Source: Conexibacter sp. CPCC 206217
Lineage (GTDB): Bacteria; Actinomycetota; Thermoleophilia; Solirubrobacterales; Solirubrobacteraceae
Assembly (NCBI RefSeq): GCF_030646165.1
Contig: NZ_JAUTDO010000004.1
Span: 310,001 to 374,000 of the forward strand
Direction: 5' to 3'
Length of the DNA: 64,000 nucleotides
This document shows positions 26,292 to 35,206 of this stretch, piece by piece. The first letter of the stretch is position 1. Each line of letters starts with the position of its first letter. Position numbers and translations under genes: made by a program. The notes beneath the pieces were generated by a model. The model was not told the DNA's origin and made no database searches. It saw only the letters and a list, made by a program, of their open reading frames with translations.

Positions 26292-27767
26292 TCACGTCGT
26301 CGCGAATCTGAGCAGGTCCGCGAGCGTGAAGTCGCCTCTTCTGGCGGACGGGAGGGCGACCGCGCCTCTGCCCGGTCTCCAGCCCGGCTCCTGCTTGAGG
26401 AAGCCGCCGGGGTCTGCCTCCAGCAGACCGATCAGCACCTCCGCGACGATCCGGCCGCCGACCGGGCCGAGCTGCGCCGATCTGCCGTGCACCTCGGCCT
26501 CGCGCAGCACGTAGAACCACAGCGGCGTCTCCGCCTCGAATGCTCTGCGCGCCGCGGCCGGCAGTCTCAGTCTGCCGAGCGCCAGATGCGCGGTGCTGAG
26601 CGGCGGGATTCTCGTCACGCTCTGCATCGCGCCGGCGACCGCCTGACCTGACGGCAGCTGGAGCGCTCTGCCGCGCAGCAGGTTCAGGACCGCCAGCGGG
26701 TTGCGCTGCGCGTCGACGCTGATCGGCAGTCTCATCAGCGGCGGCGCGAGGCGGATGTTGATCTTGCGCGAGGGCTGCGGTCTGCGTCTGGTCAGCGGCG
26801 CGAAATGCGACCAGTCGATCGTCCACAGCGACGGCAGGCGGCGGAAGCCGTGCAGGCTCTCGAACGTCCCGGGTCTGTCTCGGCCGGAGAAGATCGGCAC
26901 GCCGGTGACGGTCTCGTTGAGGTCGTAGCCGGGGCGCACCATCGAGTGGCCGAAGCGGTACGCGGCGGCGGAGAACTCGACCGGCATGAACGGCGTGTTC
27001 TCCCAGCTGAAGAATCTGCGCCCGTTCGTCAACACGTCTCTGACGAGCGGCGCGCCGACGATCCGCGTCAGGAAGTCGTGCACGACGACCCACTGGTAGT
27101 GCCACGTGACGAGCCGGCGCGTCTCGTCGAACAGCGCGGCGCCGCCGAGTCTCGTCGCGCTGCGGACGCGGTCGGCGGCGCGGTCGTGCAACTTCAGGAA
27201 GGCGAGCTGCAGCTGCGACACGACGATGTTCTCGTCGTTGCGCGGGTCGCCGATCAGCGCGCGTCCCTGCTCGTTGCGCGGCAGGTCCTGCGGATCGAGC
27301 GGATCGCCGCCCTGCAGCGGATCGGTCGCCGGGTTTCTGCCGACCAGCAGCTTCACGCCCCTGAAGGTCGCGTCGCGCGACTCGTACAGGAACGGGCTCG
27401 CGGTCGGGCCGGCGCCGTAGACGGAGTCGAGGTCGAAGCGCGGCGTGCGAAAGTCGACGAGCGCGTCGGGATCGTTGACGCGCTGCAGCTGGGAGACCGG
27501 ATCAAACGTGATGTCGTGGTCGACGAACTGGCCGAAGTAGGTGTACGCCGACGGGATCGCCGGGTTGTCCGCGGTCGCGCCGACACCGGTCTCCTCCGGC
27601 AGCGCGTCGCCGAGTCTGCGCAGTGCCCCGTCGTCGTGGGCGGGCACCGGCAGCGTCCGGAATATGCGCCCGAAGCGCCCCTCGAACAGCGCCGACTTCG
27701 GTACCGAGTCGAGGCCGCGTGGCGTGATCCCGCCGTGCGTCGTGACTCCAAGCTCGTCCCCGGCCAT
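26292..27767 (-). CDS. Animal-type haem peroxidase family protein
   Basis: This 491-aa protein has the core of the peroxidase-cyclooxygenase superfamily: distal His84 within FGQFVDHDITFDP, with Asp83/Asp85 at the haem-ester position, the RNDENIVVSQLQLAFLKLHD helix (~177-195) with its catalytic-type Arg, Glu264 and proximal His274 in AAYRFGHSMVRP. No signal peptide is visible, so it is probably intracellular or leaves by another route. GGGAG precedes the ATG. The GC content and AGA usage match the neighbours, so there is no sign of recent transfer. Product (hypohalous acid or other oxidised species) unknown. Confidence 0.87.
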   Translation of the reverse strand: MAGDELGVTTHGGITPRGLDSVPKSALFEGRFGRIFRTLPVPAHDDGALRRLGDALPEETGVGATADNPAIPSAYTYFGQFVDHDITFDPVSQLQRVNDPDALVDFRTPRFDLDSVYGAGPTASPFLYESRDATFRGVKLLVGRNPATDPLQGGDPLDPQDLPRNEQGRALIGDPRNDENIVVSQLQLAFLKLHDRAADRVRSATRLGGAALFDETRRLVTWHYQWVVVHDFLTRIVGAPLVRDVLTNGRRFFSWENTPFMPVEFSAAAYRFGHSMVRPGYDLNETVTGVPIFSGRDRPGTFESLHGFRRLPSLWTIDWSHFAPLTRRRPQPSRKINIRLAPPLMRLPISVDAQRNPLAVLNLLRGRALQLPSGQAVAGAMQSVTRIPPLSTAHLALGRLRLPAAARRAFEAETPLWFYVLREAEVHGRSAQLGPVGGRIVAEVLIGLLEADPGGFLKQEPGWRPGRGAVALPSARRGDFTLADLLRFATT

Positions 27768-27943
27768 CGTGCCGCTCCCCGTCTCGCTCTGGAATGTAGT
27801 GCTGATTGCGCCCAGAGCGCGGCGCCCAGGTCAACCCCCGCCGCGACGGGTTGGCACGCGGGCGCGGGCGCCCGACTGCGTTTCTGACGCGCGGATCCCG
27901 GACAGCTTTACGGCCGGAAGCAGGGACGGCGGAGGAGAGAGCG

Positions 27944-29464
27944 ATGAGCAGCGTTCAGACGGGAACGATCAGATCGCAGATCCCGGCACGGCTCGACCGG
28001 CTGCCGTGGTCGCGCTGGCACTGGATGATCGTGATCGGGCTCGGGACCGTCTGGATCCTCGACGGACTCGAGGTCACGATCGTCGGCAACGTCGCCGGCC
28101 GGATCGCCGAACCGGACTCCGGGCTCGACATCAGCGCCGCGCAGATCAGCGGCTTGGCCGCCTCGCTCTACGTCGCCGGCGCCTGTTGCGGCGCGCTCTT
28201 CTTCGGCTGGCTGACGGACCGGCTGGGACGCAAGAAGCTGTTCCTCGTCTCGCTCGGGGTCTATCTGTTCGCGACCGCGCTGACGGCGATCTCGATGGAT
28301 CCGCTGTGGTTCTTCGCCTGCCGCTTCCTGACCGGCTTCGGCATCGGCGGCGAGTACGCGGCGATCAACTCCGCGATCGACGAGCTGATCCCCAGCCGCG
28401 TGCGCGGCCGCGTCGACCTGGTCATCAACGGCAGCTTCTGGATCGGCGCGTTCATCGGCTCGTTCCTGTCCGTCTTCTTCCTCGACGAGAGCATCTTCGC
28501 GGCCAACGTCGGCTGGCGGCTGACGTTCGCGCTCGGGGCGATACTCGCGGTCGTGATCCTGCTGGTCCGCCGGCACGTGCCGGAGAGCCCGCGCTGGCTG
28601 ATGATCCACGGCCGCGAGGAGGAGGCGGAGGCGATCGTCGCCGAAGCCGAGCGGCGCGTGCGCGAGGAGACCGGCGAGGAGCTGCCGGAGCCCGACAGCA
28701 CGATCACGATCCGCCAGCGCCGCTCGATCGGCTTCGGCACGATCGCGAGAACGGTCTTCAAGCTCTATCCGAAGCGGACCGTGCTCGGGCTGTCGCTCTT
28801 CATAGGGCAGGCGTTCCTCTACAACGCGATCACGTTCGGCTACGCGACGATCCTGATCACCTTCTTCGACGTCCCCTCCGGCGACACCGGCTACTACTTC
28901 GCCGCGATCGCGGTCGGCAACTTCGTCGGGCCGCTGCTGCTCGGCCCGCTGTTCGACTCGGTCGGGCGCAAGGTGATGATCTCCGGCACCTACATCGTCT
29001 CCGGCGTGCTGCTGCTGGTGACCGCCTACCTCTTCAAGCAGGAGGTGCTGACCGCGACGACGATGACGCTGTGCTGGTGCGTCGTGCTGTTCTTCGCCTC
29101 GACCGGCGCCAGCTCGGCCTACCTGACCGTCAGCGAGATCTTCCCGATGGAGACGCGCGCGATGGCGATCGCGTTCTTCTACGCCGTCGGCACCGCGGTC
29201 GGCGGCATCACCGGCCCGCAGGTCTTCTCGCGCCTGACGGAGACCGGCAAGGTCAACGACGTCGCGCTCGCGTTCGTGATCGGCGCGATATTGATGATCG
29301 CCGCGGGCCTCGTCGCCGCCTTCCTCGCGGTCAGAGCAGAGCGCCAGAGCCTGGAGAACATCGCCAAGCCGCTGACGGCGGAGGACGCCGAGCAGGAGGC
29401 GGCCGGCTCGGACCGCAAGGGGACGTCGTCGAGCGGGCCGGCCGCGCCGGCGGCGGCGACGTAG
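27944..29464 (+). CDS. MFS transporter, sugar-porter-like
   Basis: This 506-aa membrane protein has 12 predicted segments. Signatures are GWLTDRLGRKK in loop 2-3, RFLTGFGIGGEYAAINSAIDEL in TM4-5 and VPESPRWL before the long central loop, typical of the metabolite/sugar:H+ symporter part of the MFS. GGAGGA lies seven bases before the ATG at 27944. The C-terminal 40 residues are charged and low-complexity. Substrate could be a sugar, aromatic acid or other organic acid; none is favoured by the neighbours. Confidence 0.85.
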   Translation: MSSVQTGTIRSQIPARLDRLPWSRWHWMIVIGLGTVWILDGLEVTIVGNVAGRIAEPDSGLDISAAQISGLAASLYVAGACCGALFFGWLTDRLGRKKLFLVSLGVYLFATALTAISMDPLWFFACRFLTGFGIGGEYAAINSAIDELIPSRVRGRVDLVINGSFWIGAFIGSFLSVFFLDESIFAANVGWRLTFALGAILAVVILLVRRHVPESPRWLMIHGREEEAEAIVAEAERRVREETGEELPEPDSTITIRQRRSIGFGTIARTVFKLYPKRTVLGLSLFIGQAFLYNAITFGYATILITFFDVPSGDTGYYFAAIAVGNFVGPLLLGPLFDSVGRKVMISGTYIVSGVLLLVTAYLFKQEVLTATTMTLCWCVVLFFASTGASSAYLTVSEIFPMETRAMAIAFFYAVGTAVGGITGPQVFSRLTETGKVNDVALAFVIGAILMIAAGLVAAFLAVRAERQSLENIAKPLTAEDAEQEAAGSDRKGTSSSGPAAPAAAT

Positions 29465-29466
29465 GC

Positions 29467-29799
29467 TCAGCGGTCGCGCAGGTCGCGCGCGGTGCGTCTG
29501 GCGCGGCGGACGAGCTTCGCCTGCTCCAGGCGCTGCAGCATCCGCGGTCTCGGGACGGGCAGCATCGCGACCTCGGCGGCGGTGATCGTCAGCGTGACCG
29601 CGCGCTCGGCGATGCGGCCGACCTCGGGCGCGTCGACGAAGCGCTTGCCCTCGCGCGTGTCGACGACGATCCCGTCGAAGATGTTCTCGCGCACGTTGTC
29701 CTGCACGCGCGCGACCTTGCCGATCTCGGCGCCCTCGCTGTCGCGCACGAGCGTCCCGCGCTTGAGCGCCTTGTAGGCGATCGCGTGCCCGTCGTCCAT
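29467..29799 (-). CDS. PRC-barrel-like domain protein, coupled to tetR
   Basis: This 110-aa protein contains GTLVRDSEGAEIGKV and IFDGIVVDTREGKRF, matching the paralogue at 25878, then a basic C-terminal helix (QRLEQAKLVRRARRTARD). Its ATG overlaps the TGA of the upstream TetR gene (TGATG), so translation is probably coupled. Its stop lies 2 bp from the stop of the convergent MFS gene. The basic tail suggests nucleic-acid or membrane contact (inference). Confidence 0.7.
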   Translation of the reverse strand: MDDGHAIAYKALKRGTLVRDSEGAEIGKVARVQDNVRENIFDGIVVDTREGKRFVDAPEVGRIAERAVTLTITAAEVAMLPVPRPRMLQRLEQAKLVRRARRTARDLRDR

Positions 29800-30428
29800 C
29801 AGTCCCTGCGCTCCTTCTTGCGCTTCGCCCGCACGACCCCGTCGAGCAGGATCCGCAGGTACTGGTCGCTGATCCGCTCCAGGTCGGGCTGCTCGCCCGG
29901 GACGTGCCAACGGGCGACCGAGAAGATCGTCTCGCGGATCAGGTGGTAGGCGATCCGCGCGTCCAGCCCGCCGCGGAACTCGCCGTCAGCGATGCCGCGC
30001 TCGAGCACGGTCGTCCACGCCCGCTCGATCGTGCGCTCCGCGTCGGCGAGGTGGGCCAGCCGCGGGAGGGCCGCGAGCTGGCGGCGGTCCTGCTCGTAGA
30101 CGACGGCCGCAGCACGATGGCGCTCCAACGCCATCAACGACGCGTTCGCGAGCGCTTCGAACGCCTCCCGCGGCGGGCCGCCGGCGGCGACGATCGCCTC
30201 GTAGGAGGTCAGCACCTCGCTCAGCAGCGGGCTGATGATCGCGTCGGCGATCGCCTCCTTGGAGGGGAAGTGGTGGTAGAGGCTGCCCGACAGGATCCCC
30301 GCCGCGTCAGCGATGTCGCGCACCGTCGTCGACGCGTAGCCGTCACGCGCGAACAGCTCCGCGGCAAGTCCGAGCACCTCGGCCTTGCGTCTGCCAGGCA
30401 CCGGCGTCCGCTCCAGTCTCTGTGCCAT
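29799..30428 (-). CDS. TetR-family regulator (lipid-catabolism-like)
   Basis: This 209-aa protein has an HTH (about 15-60) with GILSGSLYHHFPSKEAI, a form shared by KstR2/FadR-like TetR repressors, and a long helical effector domain. ATG 30428 is used; GTG 30434 is two codons upstream. A perfect 16-bp palindrome lies 19 bp upstream, so it is very likely autoregulated. It is co-transcribed and coupled with the PRC-barrel gene. Other targets must lie elsewhere, because the divergent gene encodes only a lipoprotein. Confidence 0.83.
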   Translation of the reverse strand: MAQRLERTPVPGRRKAEVLGLAAELFARDGYASTTVRDIADAAGILSGSLYHHFPSKEAIADAIISPLLSEVLTSYEAIVAAGGPPREAFEALANASLMALERHRAAAVVYEQDRRQLAALPRLAHLADAERTIERAWTTVLERGIADGEFRGGLDARIAYHLIRETIFSVARWHVPGEQPDLERISDQYLRILLDGVVRAKRKKERRD

Positions 30429-30446
30429 ATCCACAAGCCTAACTCA

Positions 30447-30462
30447 CCAAGCGCACGCTTGG
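30447..30462. promoter_or_regulatory. Perfect TetR operator-like palindrome CCAAGCG-CA-CGCTTGG
   Basis: Two 7-bp arms that are exact complements, with a 2-bp spacer, lie between the tetR start (30428) and the divergent lipoprotein gene (30497). The CAAG...CTTG core resembles sites of actinobacterial KstR2-like repressors, though with wider spacing. It probably binds the adjacent TetR dimer. Confidence 0.7.
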
Positions 30463-30496
30463 GAGCGAAGGCGCGCCAGGCGTTAGGGTCTGCGAG

Positions 30497-31252
30497 ATGA
30501 AGCGGTCGCCACAGCTGCGGCGTGCGCGTACACGCGCCATGGCTCTGCGCGTGCGCGTGCGCGTTCCGGCACTGGCGCTCGCGACGGTGTCCGCGCTCGT
30601 CCTCGCCGGCTGCGGCGGTGGCGGCGACGACTTCGGCGCGACGATCCCGCACGGGACGACCGCGACGACGCCGGGCGCGCCGAGACGTTGGTCGCCGCCC
30701 GCGCTGCGACTGGAGCGCGGCAGAGGACGTGAGATCGGCGCCGAGGCACGACTGGAGTACGCGGCCTCGGGCCCGGCGCTGCCGACCGGCTTCGTGCCCG
30801 GCGGCGTGCCGGTCGGGACGCGCTCGGGTCCGTGCGTCGTGCCGGAGCCGACCGACGCCCAGCGCACGCAGATCCAGACGACCGCCGAGCGCCAGACGCC
30901 CGACGGCTCCGTCGTGCCGATCGACGACGACCACATCCTGCTCGCGGACTGCGGCGACGAGGGCGTCTGGGCGTTCGTCGCCTGGACGGAGGGGACCGCA
31001 GAGGGCAGACAGACGGTCTGGATAGACGAGTTCCGCTACGACGGCGGCGACCACTGGACCGGCACCGCGAGAGGCGTCCAGCCCGGCTGCCGCATGCCCC
31101 GCGCCGCGGCCGCCGCCTGGCAGATCGACGTGACCGAATGCCCGCCCCCGCCGACCCCGCCGCCACCGACCCCCACGATCCCCGGCCCGACCCCGCAGAT
31201 CCCCTCCCCGAGACCGGACCAGCTCCCGGCTCCGGGCACCTCGCGGGCCTGA
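30497..31252 (+). CDS. Putative lipoprotein, unknown function
   Basis: This 251-aa protein has a long basic N-terminus, a hydrophobic stretch (ALALATVSALV) and a lipobox LAGC with Cys39, followed by Gly and Asp residues. The mature part has three more Cys and no domain I know. It ends in a Pro-rich tail (PPPPTPPPPTPTIPGPTP) that may cross the cell wall. ATG 30539 is an alternative start that would still keep the lipobox. It is divergent from the TetR gene and may share its operator. Confidence 0.65.
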   Translation: MKRSPQLRRARTRAMALRVRVRVPALALATVSALVLAGCGGGGDDFGATIPHGTTATTPGAPRRWSPPALRLERGRGREIGAEARLEYAASGPALPTGFVPGGVPVGTRSGPCVVPEPTDAQRTQIQTTAERQTPDGSVVPIDDDHILLADCGDEGVWAFVAWTEGTAEGRQTVWIDEFRYDGGDHWTGTARGVQPGCRMPRAAAAAWQIDVTECPPPPTPPPPTPTIPGPTPQIPSPRPDQLPAPGTSRA

Positions 31253-31407
31253 CGGATCCGGGATCGCCAGACTCGTGGAGACCGGCCGCGTCCGCTGGAG
31301 CGGGTGTAAGCCGGTGCTCCCCAGCCGGTCGCTCTCAGCGGCGCGGGACCGAGCGCGGCGGAGATCGTGATCGCGGACCGCGGACCGGAATGACGCTGTA
31401 CCTAGCT

Positions 31408-31425
31408 GCCGGAGCCGGCTCCGGC
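31408..31425. repeat. 18-bp perfect palindrome in the 31253-31493 spacer
   Basis: GCCGGAGCC followed by its exact complement GGCTCCGGC forms a spacer-less palindrome. The surrounding 240-bp gap holds no convincing gene; stops occur in all frames. It could be a binding site or part of the lipoprotein terminator. Confidence 0.4.
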
Positions 31426-31493
31426 GACTCGCCCGTAGCCGGCGTGCTGCGCCGCGCGCCGGCGCGGCTTGGAGGCACGCCTATCCTCCCTCC

Positions 31494-32816
31494 ATGACGG
31501 CGGCCCCGTATCTGGTGATCGGCGAGGGGACGCTCGCGGACGGGGTACGGAGCGCGCTGGAGGCGGCGGGGCAGAACGTGCGGCTGCTGCGACGGCCAGC
31601 CGATCGCGAGCTGCGGCGCACGCTCGTGCACGACACGCAGGCGGCGGTCGTGATCAACCGCGACGACATCCGCGCGCTGCGCGACGCGCTGCTGATCGAG
31701 TACCTGCGGCCGGGCGTGCGGCTGGTCGTGACGATCTTCGACCGCACCGTCGCCGACCAGCTGATCCGCGCGATCCCCAACTGCAACGTCGTCTCGATGG
31801 CGGACGCGTCGGTCGGCGCGATCGTCGGGCCGTGCGTCGATCCCTCGCTGGTCGCGCTGCACCGCACCGACGGCGACGAGCTGATCGGCGTGCGCGACGG
31901 TGCCGACGAACGGCCGCACGTCGCGCCCTACCCGCACCACCGGCCGAGCGCGGCGCGGCGGATCGAGCGCAGGCTGCGGGCGCAGTTCCGCCCGCCCGAC
32001 CGCGCCTCCTACCTGCTGCTCGTCTCGCTCTTCGGCCTGCTCGGGCTCGCGCTGCTGGAGACGCTGCTCGCGCTCGCGACCGACCACGAGACGCTCGTCG
32101 CCGCGCTCTACGAGGCGACGAAGGCGATCACGACGGTCGGGCCGAGCGGCTTCTTCGAGCACGGCTCGGTCTGGGCGCAGCTGTACGGGATCGCGTCGAT
32201 GACGCTCGCGCTGGTGCTGACGGCCGTCTTCACGGCGGCGCTCGTGAACCGGGTGCTCAACCGCCGCCTGACCGGGATCTTCGGCACGCGCACGATCCCG
32301 CGCACCGACCACGTGATCGTCGCCGGCCTCGGGCAGGTCGGCTTCCGTCTCTGCCTCGAGCTGCGCGCGCTCGGGATCGACACCGTCGCCGTCGAGCAGG
32401 ATCCGAACGCCCCGAACGTCGCGCTCGCGCGCGGGCTGAAGCTGCCGGTCGTGATCGGTCGCGGCGGCGACCGCTACGTGCTGGAGCGACTCTCGCTCGG
32501 CCGCGCGCGGGCGCTCGCGGCGGTCACAAGCGACGAGCTGGCCAACATCTCGATCAGCGTCGCCGCGCTCGCCGTCGAGCCGGGGCTGCGGACGGTGCTG
32601 CGCGCGGGCTCAAACGAGGTCACGCGCGAGACCGCCGCGCTGTTCCCGATCGGCGTCGCGCAGGACCTCGACCGCGTCGCGGCCGCCGCCGTCGCCGCGA
32701 CCGCGATCGGCCACGAGCTGGCGCACGCCTTCATCCACCTCGGCGAGACCTACATCGAGACGACCGGCGGCGGGATCGAACGCTTCCCGCCGCCCGCCGC
32801 TGCCGCCCAGGCCTGA
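31494..32816 (+). CDS. TrkA-N/RCK protein with two transmembrane helices and a degenerate K+ channel pore
   Basis: This 440-aa protein has an N-terminal Rossmann-like TrkA-N domain (about 5-145), a membrane segment (172-194), a re-entrant pore-like stretch (203-221), a second segment (228-252) and a second TrkA-N/RCK domain (272-~410) with GLGQVG as dinucleotide site. The pore reads TTVGPSGFF where potassium channels have TVGYGD, so classical K+ selectivity is doubtful. The order RCK-TM-P-TM-RCK resembles castor/pollux-like or dual-RCK channels more than Trk peripheral subunits. The start is ATG; no neighbour suggests the ion. Confidence 0.8.
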   Translation: MTAAPYLVIGEGTLADGVRSALEAAGQNVRLLRRPADRELRRTLVHDTQAAVVINRDDIRALRDALLIEYLRPGVRLVVTIFDRTVADQLIRAIPNCNVVSMADASVGAIVGPCVDPSLVALHRTDGDELIGVRDGADERPHVAPYPHHRPSAARRIERRLRAQFRPPDRASYLLLVSLFGLLGLALLETLLALATDHETLVAALYEATKAITTVGPSGFFEHGSVWAQLYGIASMTLALVLTAVFTAALVNRVLNRRLTGIFGTRTIPRTDHVIVAGLGQVGFRLCLELRALGIDTVAVEQDPNAPNVALARGLKLPVVIGRGGDRYVLERLSLGRARALAAVTSDELANISISVAALAVEPGLRTVLRAGSNEVTRETAALFPIGVAQDLDRVAAAAVAATAIGHELAHAFIHLGETYIETTGGGIERFPPPAAAAQA

Positions 32817-32858
32817 CGTTCGCCGCTCAGGCCGTCGAGCGCGGCGCCCGCGTCGCGC

Positions 32859-34433
32859 TCAGACGTGAACCGCGACGCCGTCGGCGGCGCCGTGGCCGCG
32901 TCTGACGAGCAGCGCGATCCCGGCGCTCATCAACGCCAGCACGGCGCTGACGTACATCGCCGTGTGAAGCCCGCTCATGAACGCGTTGAGCGACGCGTCG
33001 GTGATCTGGCGCGACAGCTCGGCGGGCATGTCCGGCGTGACCGGCGCGACGCCCTGGGCGATCAGCTCGGTCTGACCCTCGACCGCTCTCGCCGCCGCGG
33101 CCGGGACGCCCGCGTCGGAGAGGTTGCCGGCCAGCACCGAGCCGACGCCGGAGACGATCACGGAGCCGAGCACCGCCGTGCCGAGCACGCCGCCGAGCTG
33201 GTTCGCCGTCGACTGCAGGCCGCCCGCGAGGCCGCCGCGCTCGACCGGCGCGTTGCCGACGATCGCCTCCGTCGAGGCGACGATCACGAGCCCCATCGCG
33301 ACGCCGATCAGCAGGTAGAACGGCCACTGGCTGCCGTAGCCGGAGTCGACCTCCAGGCCGGTCAGGGCGAGGAAGCAGCCGGCCAGGATCAGCATCCCGA
33401 GGCAGAGCGGCACGCGCGGGCCGAACCTCTCCGTCAACAGACCGCCGAGCGGGGCGCTGATCGTGAACGTCGCCGTCAGCGGCAACAGCCGCACGCCGGT
33501 CTGCACCGGGCTGTAGCCGTGCACGTTCTGCAGATACAGGCCGACGAAGAAGAGGATCCCGAAGAGCGCGAAGAAGCCCGTCACGACGAGCACGACGCCG
33601 GCCGACAGCGAGCGGTTCTTGAACAGCTCCAGCGGCAGCAGCGGATCGCTCGTGCGCGCCTCCCACAGCACGAACAGCACCAGCACGACCAGCGCCGCGC
33701 CGCAGCAGACGATCACGTACGCCGATCCCCAGCCGTGGTCCTGCGCCTTGATCACGCCCCAGATCAACAGGAACAGCCCGCCCGACAGCAGCCCGACGCC
33801 GGGGATGTCGAAGGAGCCGACGTGCGTCTCGTCCTTCGACTCGCGCACCCACCGCAGCGTCACCGTCGCCGCGATCAGGCCGAGCGGCAGGTTCAGCAGG
33901 AAGATCGACTCCCACGAGACGTGCTCGACGAGCAGGCCGCCGACGATCGGGCCGGACGCGACGGCGAGCGCGCTCGCGCCGCCCCAGATGCCGACCGCGC
34001 GGTTCAGCTCGGCCGGCGGGAACGCCGCGCGCAGCAGCGCGAGCGTGTTCGGCATCAGCAGCGCGCCGGCGACGCCCTGCAGCACGCGCGCGGCGACGAG
34101 CACGCCGATCGACGTCGCCAGCGCGCACAGCAGCGAGGTCAGCGCGAAGCCGACGATCCCGGCGAGGAAGACCTTCTTGCGACCGAAGCGGTCGCCGAGC
34201 TTGCCGCCGACGATCAGCAGCACCGCGAGCGCGAGCAGATAGCCGTTGGTGACCCACTGCAGACCAGCCAGCGACGCGTCGAGGTCGGCGGCGATCGTCG
34301 GGTTCGCGACGCCGACGACGGTGCCGTCGAGCGCGACCATCATCACGCCGAGCGCGACGGCGGCGAGCGTGAGCCAAGGATTGTCGCGCCCGCTCGTGCG
34401 CGTGAGCGGAGCCGCGTCGACTGCTGAGTTCAT
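32859..34433 (-). CDS. DHA2-family (EmrB/QacA-like) MFS efflux transporter
   Basis: This 524-aa membrane protein has 14 predicted segments, motif D1 LDGTVVGVANPTIA near 35-48 and GGKLGDRFGRKKVF in loop 2-3. It ends in a short basic cytosolic tail. It is divergent from a TetR gene 80 bp away, the common repressor/pump arrangement, and is a second such pair in this window (compare 10428). Substrates unknown; a drug or lipid-like compound is likely from the family. Confidence 0.88.
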   Translation of the reverse strand: MNSAVDAAPLTRTSGRDNPWLTLAAVALGVMMVALDGTVVGVANPTIAADLDASLAGLQWVTNGYLLALAVLLIVGGKLGDRFGRKKVFLAGIVGFALTSLLCALATSIGVLVAARVLQGVAGALLMPNTLALLRAAFPPAELNRAVGIWGGASALAVASGPIVGGLLVEHVSWESIFLLNLPLGLIAATVTLRWVRESKDETHVGSFDIPGVGLLSGGLFLLIWGVIKAQDHGWGSAYVIVCCGAALVVLVLFVLWEARTSDPLLPLELFKNRSLSAGVVLVVTGFFALFGILFFVGLYLQNVHGYSPVQTGVRLLPLTATFTISAPLGGLLTERFGPRVPLCLGMLILAGCFLALTGLEVDSGYGSQWPFYLLIGVAMGLVIVASTEAIVGNAPVERGGLAGGLQSTANQLGGVLGTAVLGSVIVSGVGSVLAGNLSDAGVPAAAARAVEGQTELIAQGVAPVTPDMPAELSRQITDASLNAFMSGLHTAMYVSAVLALMSAGIALLVRRGHGAADGVAVHV

Positions 34434-34480
34434 GGGGCGACCTGAGATGGTTGGGGGAGAGCGGCGACCGTTCCGCGGAA

Positions 34481-34491
34481 GTGTGACACAC
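34481..34491. promoter_or_regulatory. GTGT-GAC-ACAC dyad between DHA2 pump and tetR
   Basis: An 11-bp dyad (4-bp arms) lies in the 80-bp divergent gap. TGTGACA recurs inverted near 35148, between tetR and the luxR-type gene. This is a possible operator, but the arms are short and chance occurrence is not excluded. Confidence 0.35.
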
Positions 34492-34513
34492 CGTAACGTT
34501 TCGATCCTTCACG

Positions 34514-35122
34514 ATGACGACCGACCCGCCACCACCTCCGTCTGCCCGCGCGGACGCCCGCCGCAACCGCGACGCCGTGATCGCGGCGGCGATGCGCGTG
34601 CTGTCCGCGGATCCGGAGGCCAGCATGCGCGAGGTCGCCGACGCCTCGGGGCTGACGCGCACGACCGTCTACCGCCACTTCCCCAGCCGCGAGGAGCTGC
34701 TGCGCGCGATCTTCGAGCTGGTCGCGCGCGAGGCCGACGCGGCCGCGCGCGAGGCGACCGCCGGCGATCCCGGCCTGGAGCAGGTGATGCGGGCGGTCGC
34801 GCGCAACGCGGTCGCGCTCGGTCAGCGCTTCCGCTTCCTCGCCGGCTACGACCAGACCGTGCTCGGCGAGGCCGCGTTGACGGCCGGCGACGACCCGCTG
34901 CTGCGCTGGATCGAGGTGGCGCAGGCGCGCGGCGAGACGCGCGCGGAGCTGCCGCCGGCGTGGCAGCTGCGGGCGCTGCGCAGCCTCGCCACCGGCGCGA
35001 TCGAGGCGGTCCTCGCCGAGCAGCTCGACGCGGCGGAGGCGCAGCAGCTGCTGGCCGCGACGCTGATCGCGGCGTTCGCGGCGCCGAGCGCGGGTGACAG
35101 AGACGACCCCGCAGTACGCTGA
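34514..35122 (+). CDS. TetR-family regulator, divergent from DHA2 pump
   Basis: This 202-aa protein has an HTH (about 20-65, EVADASGLTRTTVYRHFPSREELL) and an Ala-rich ligand domain. The ATG lies 80 bp from the divergent pump start. It probably represses the pump. The following LuxR-type gene is in the same direction about 85 bp downstream but may have its own promoter. Confidence 0.85.
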   Translation: MTTDPPPPPSARADARRNRDAVIAAAMRVLSADPEASMREVADASGLTRTTVYRHFPSREELLRAIFELVAREADAAAREATAGDPGLEQVMRAVARNAVALGQRFRFLAGYDQTVLGEAALTAGDDPLLRWIEVAQARGETRAELPPAWQLRALRSLATGAIEAVLAEQLDAAEAQQLLAATLIAAFAAPSAGDRDDPAVR

Positions 35123-35206
35123 ACCAGCGCCTGCGCGCCCAAATGTCACACAGGTCTTCAGACCATCGGCAGGTCGCGATCGGTGCCGGTCTACGATGCC
35201 CCGGCG

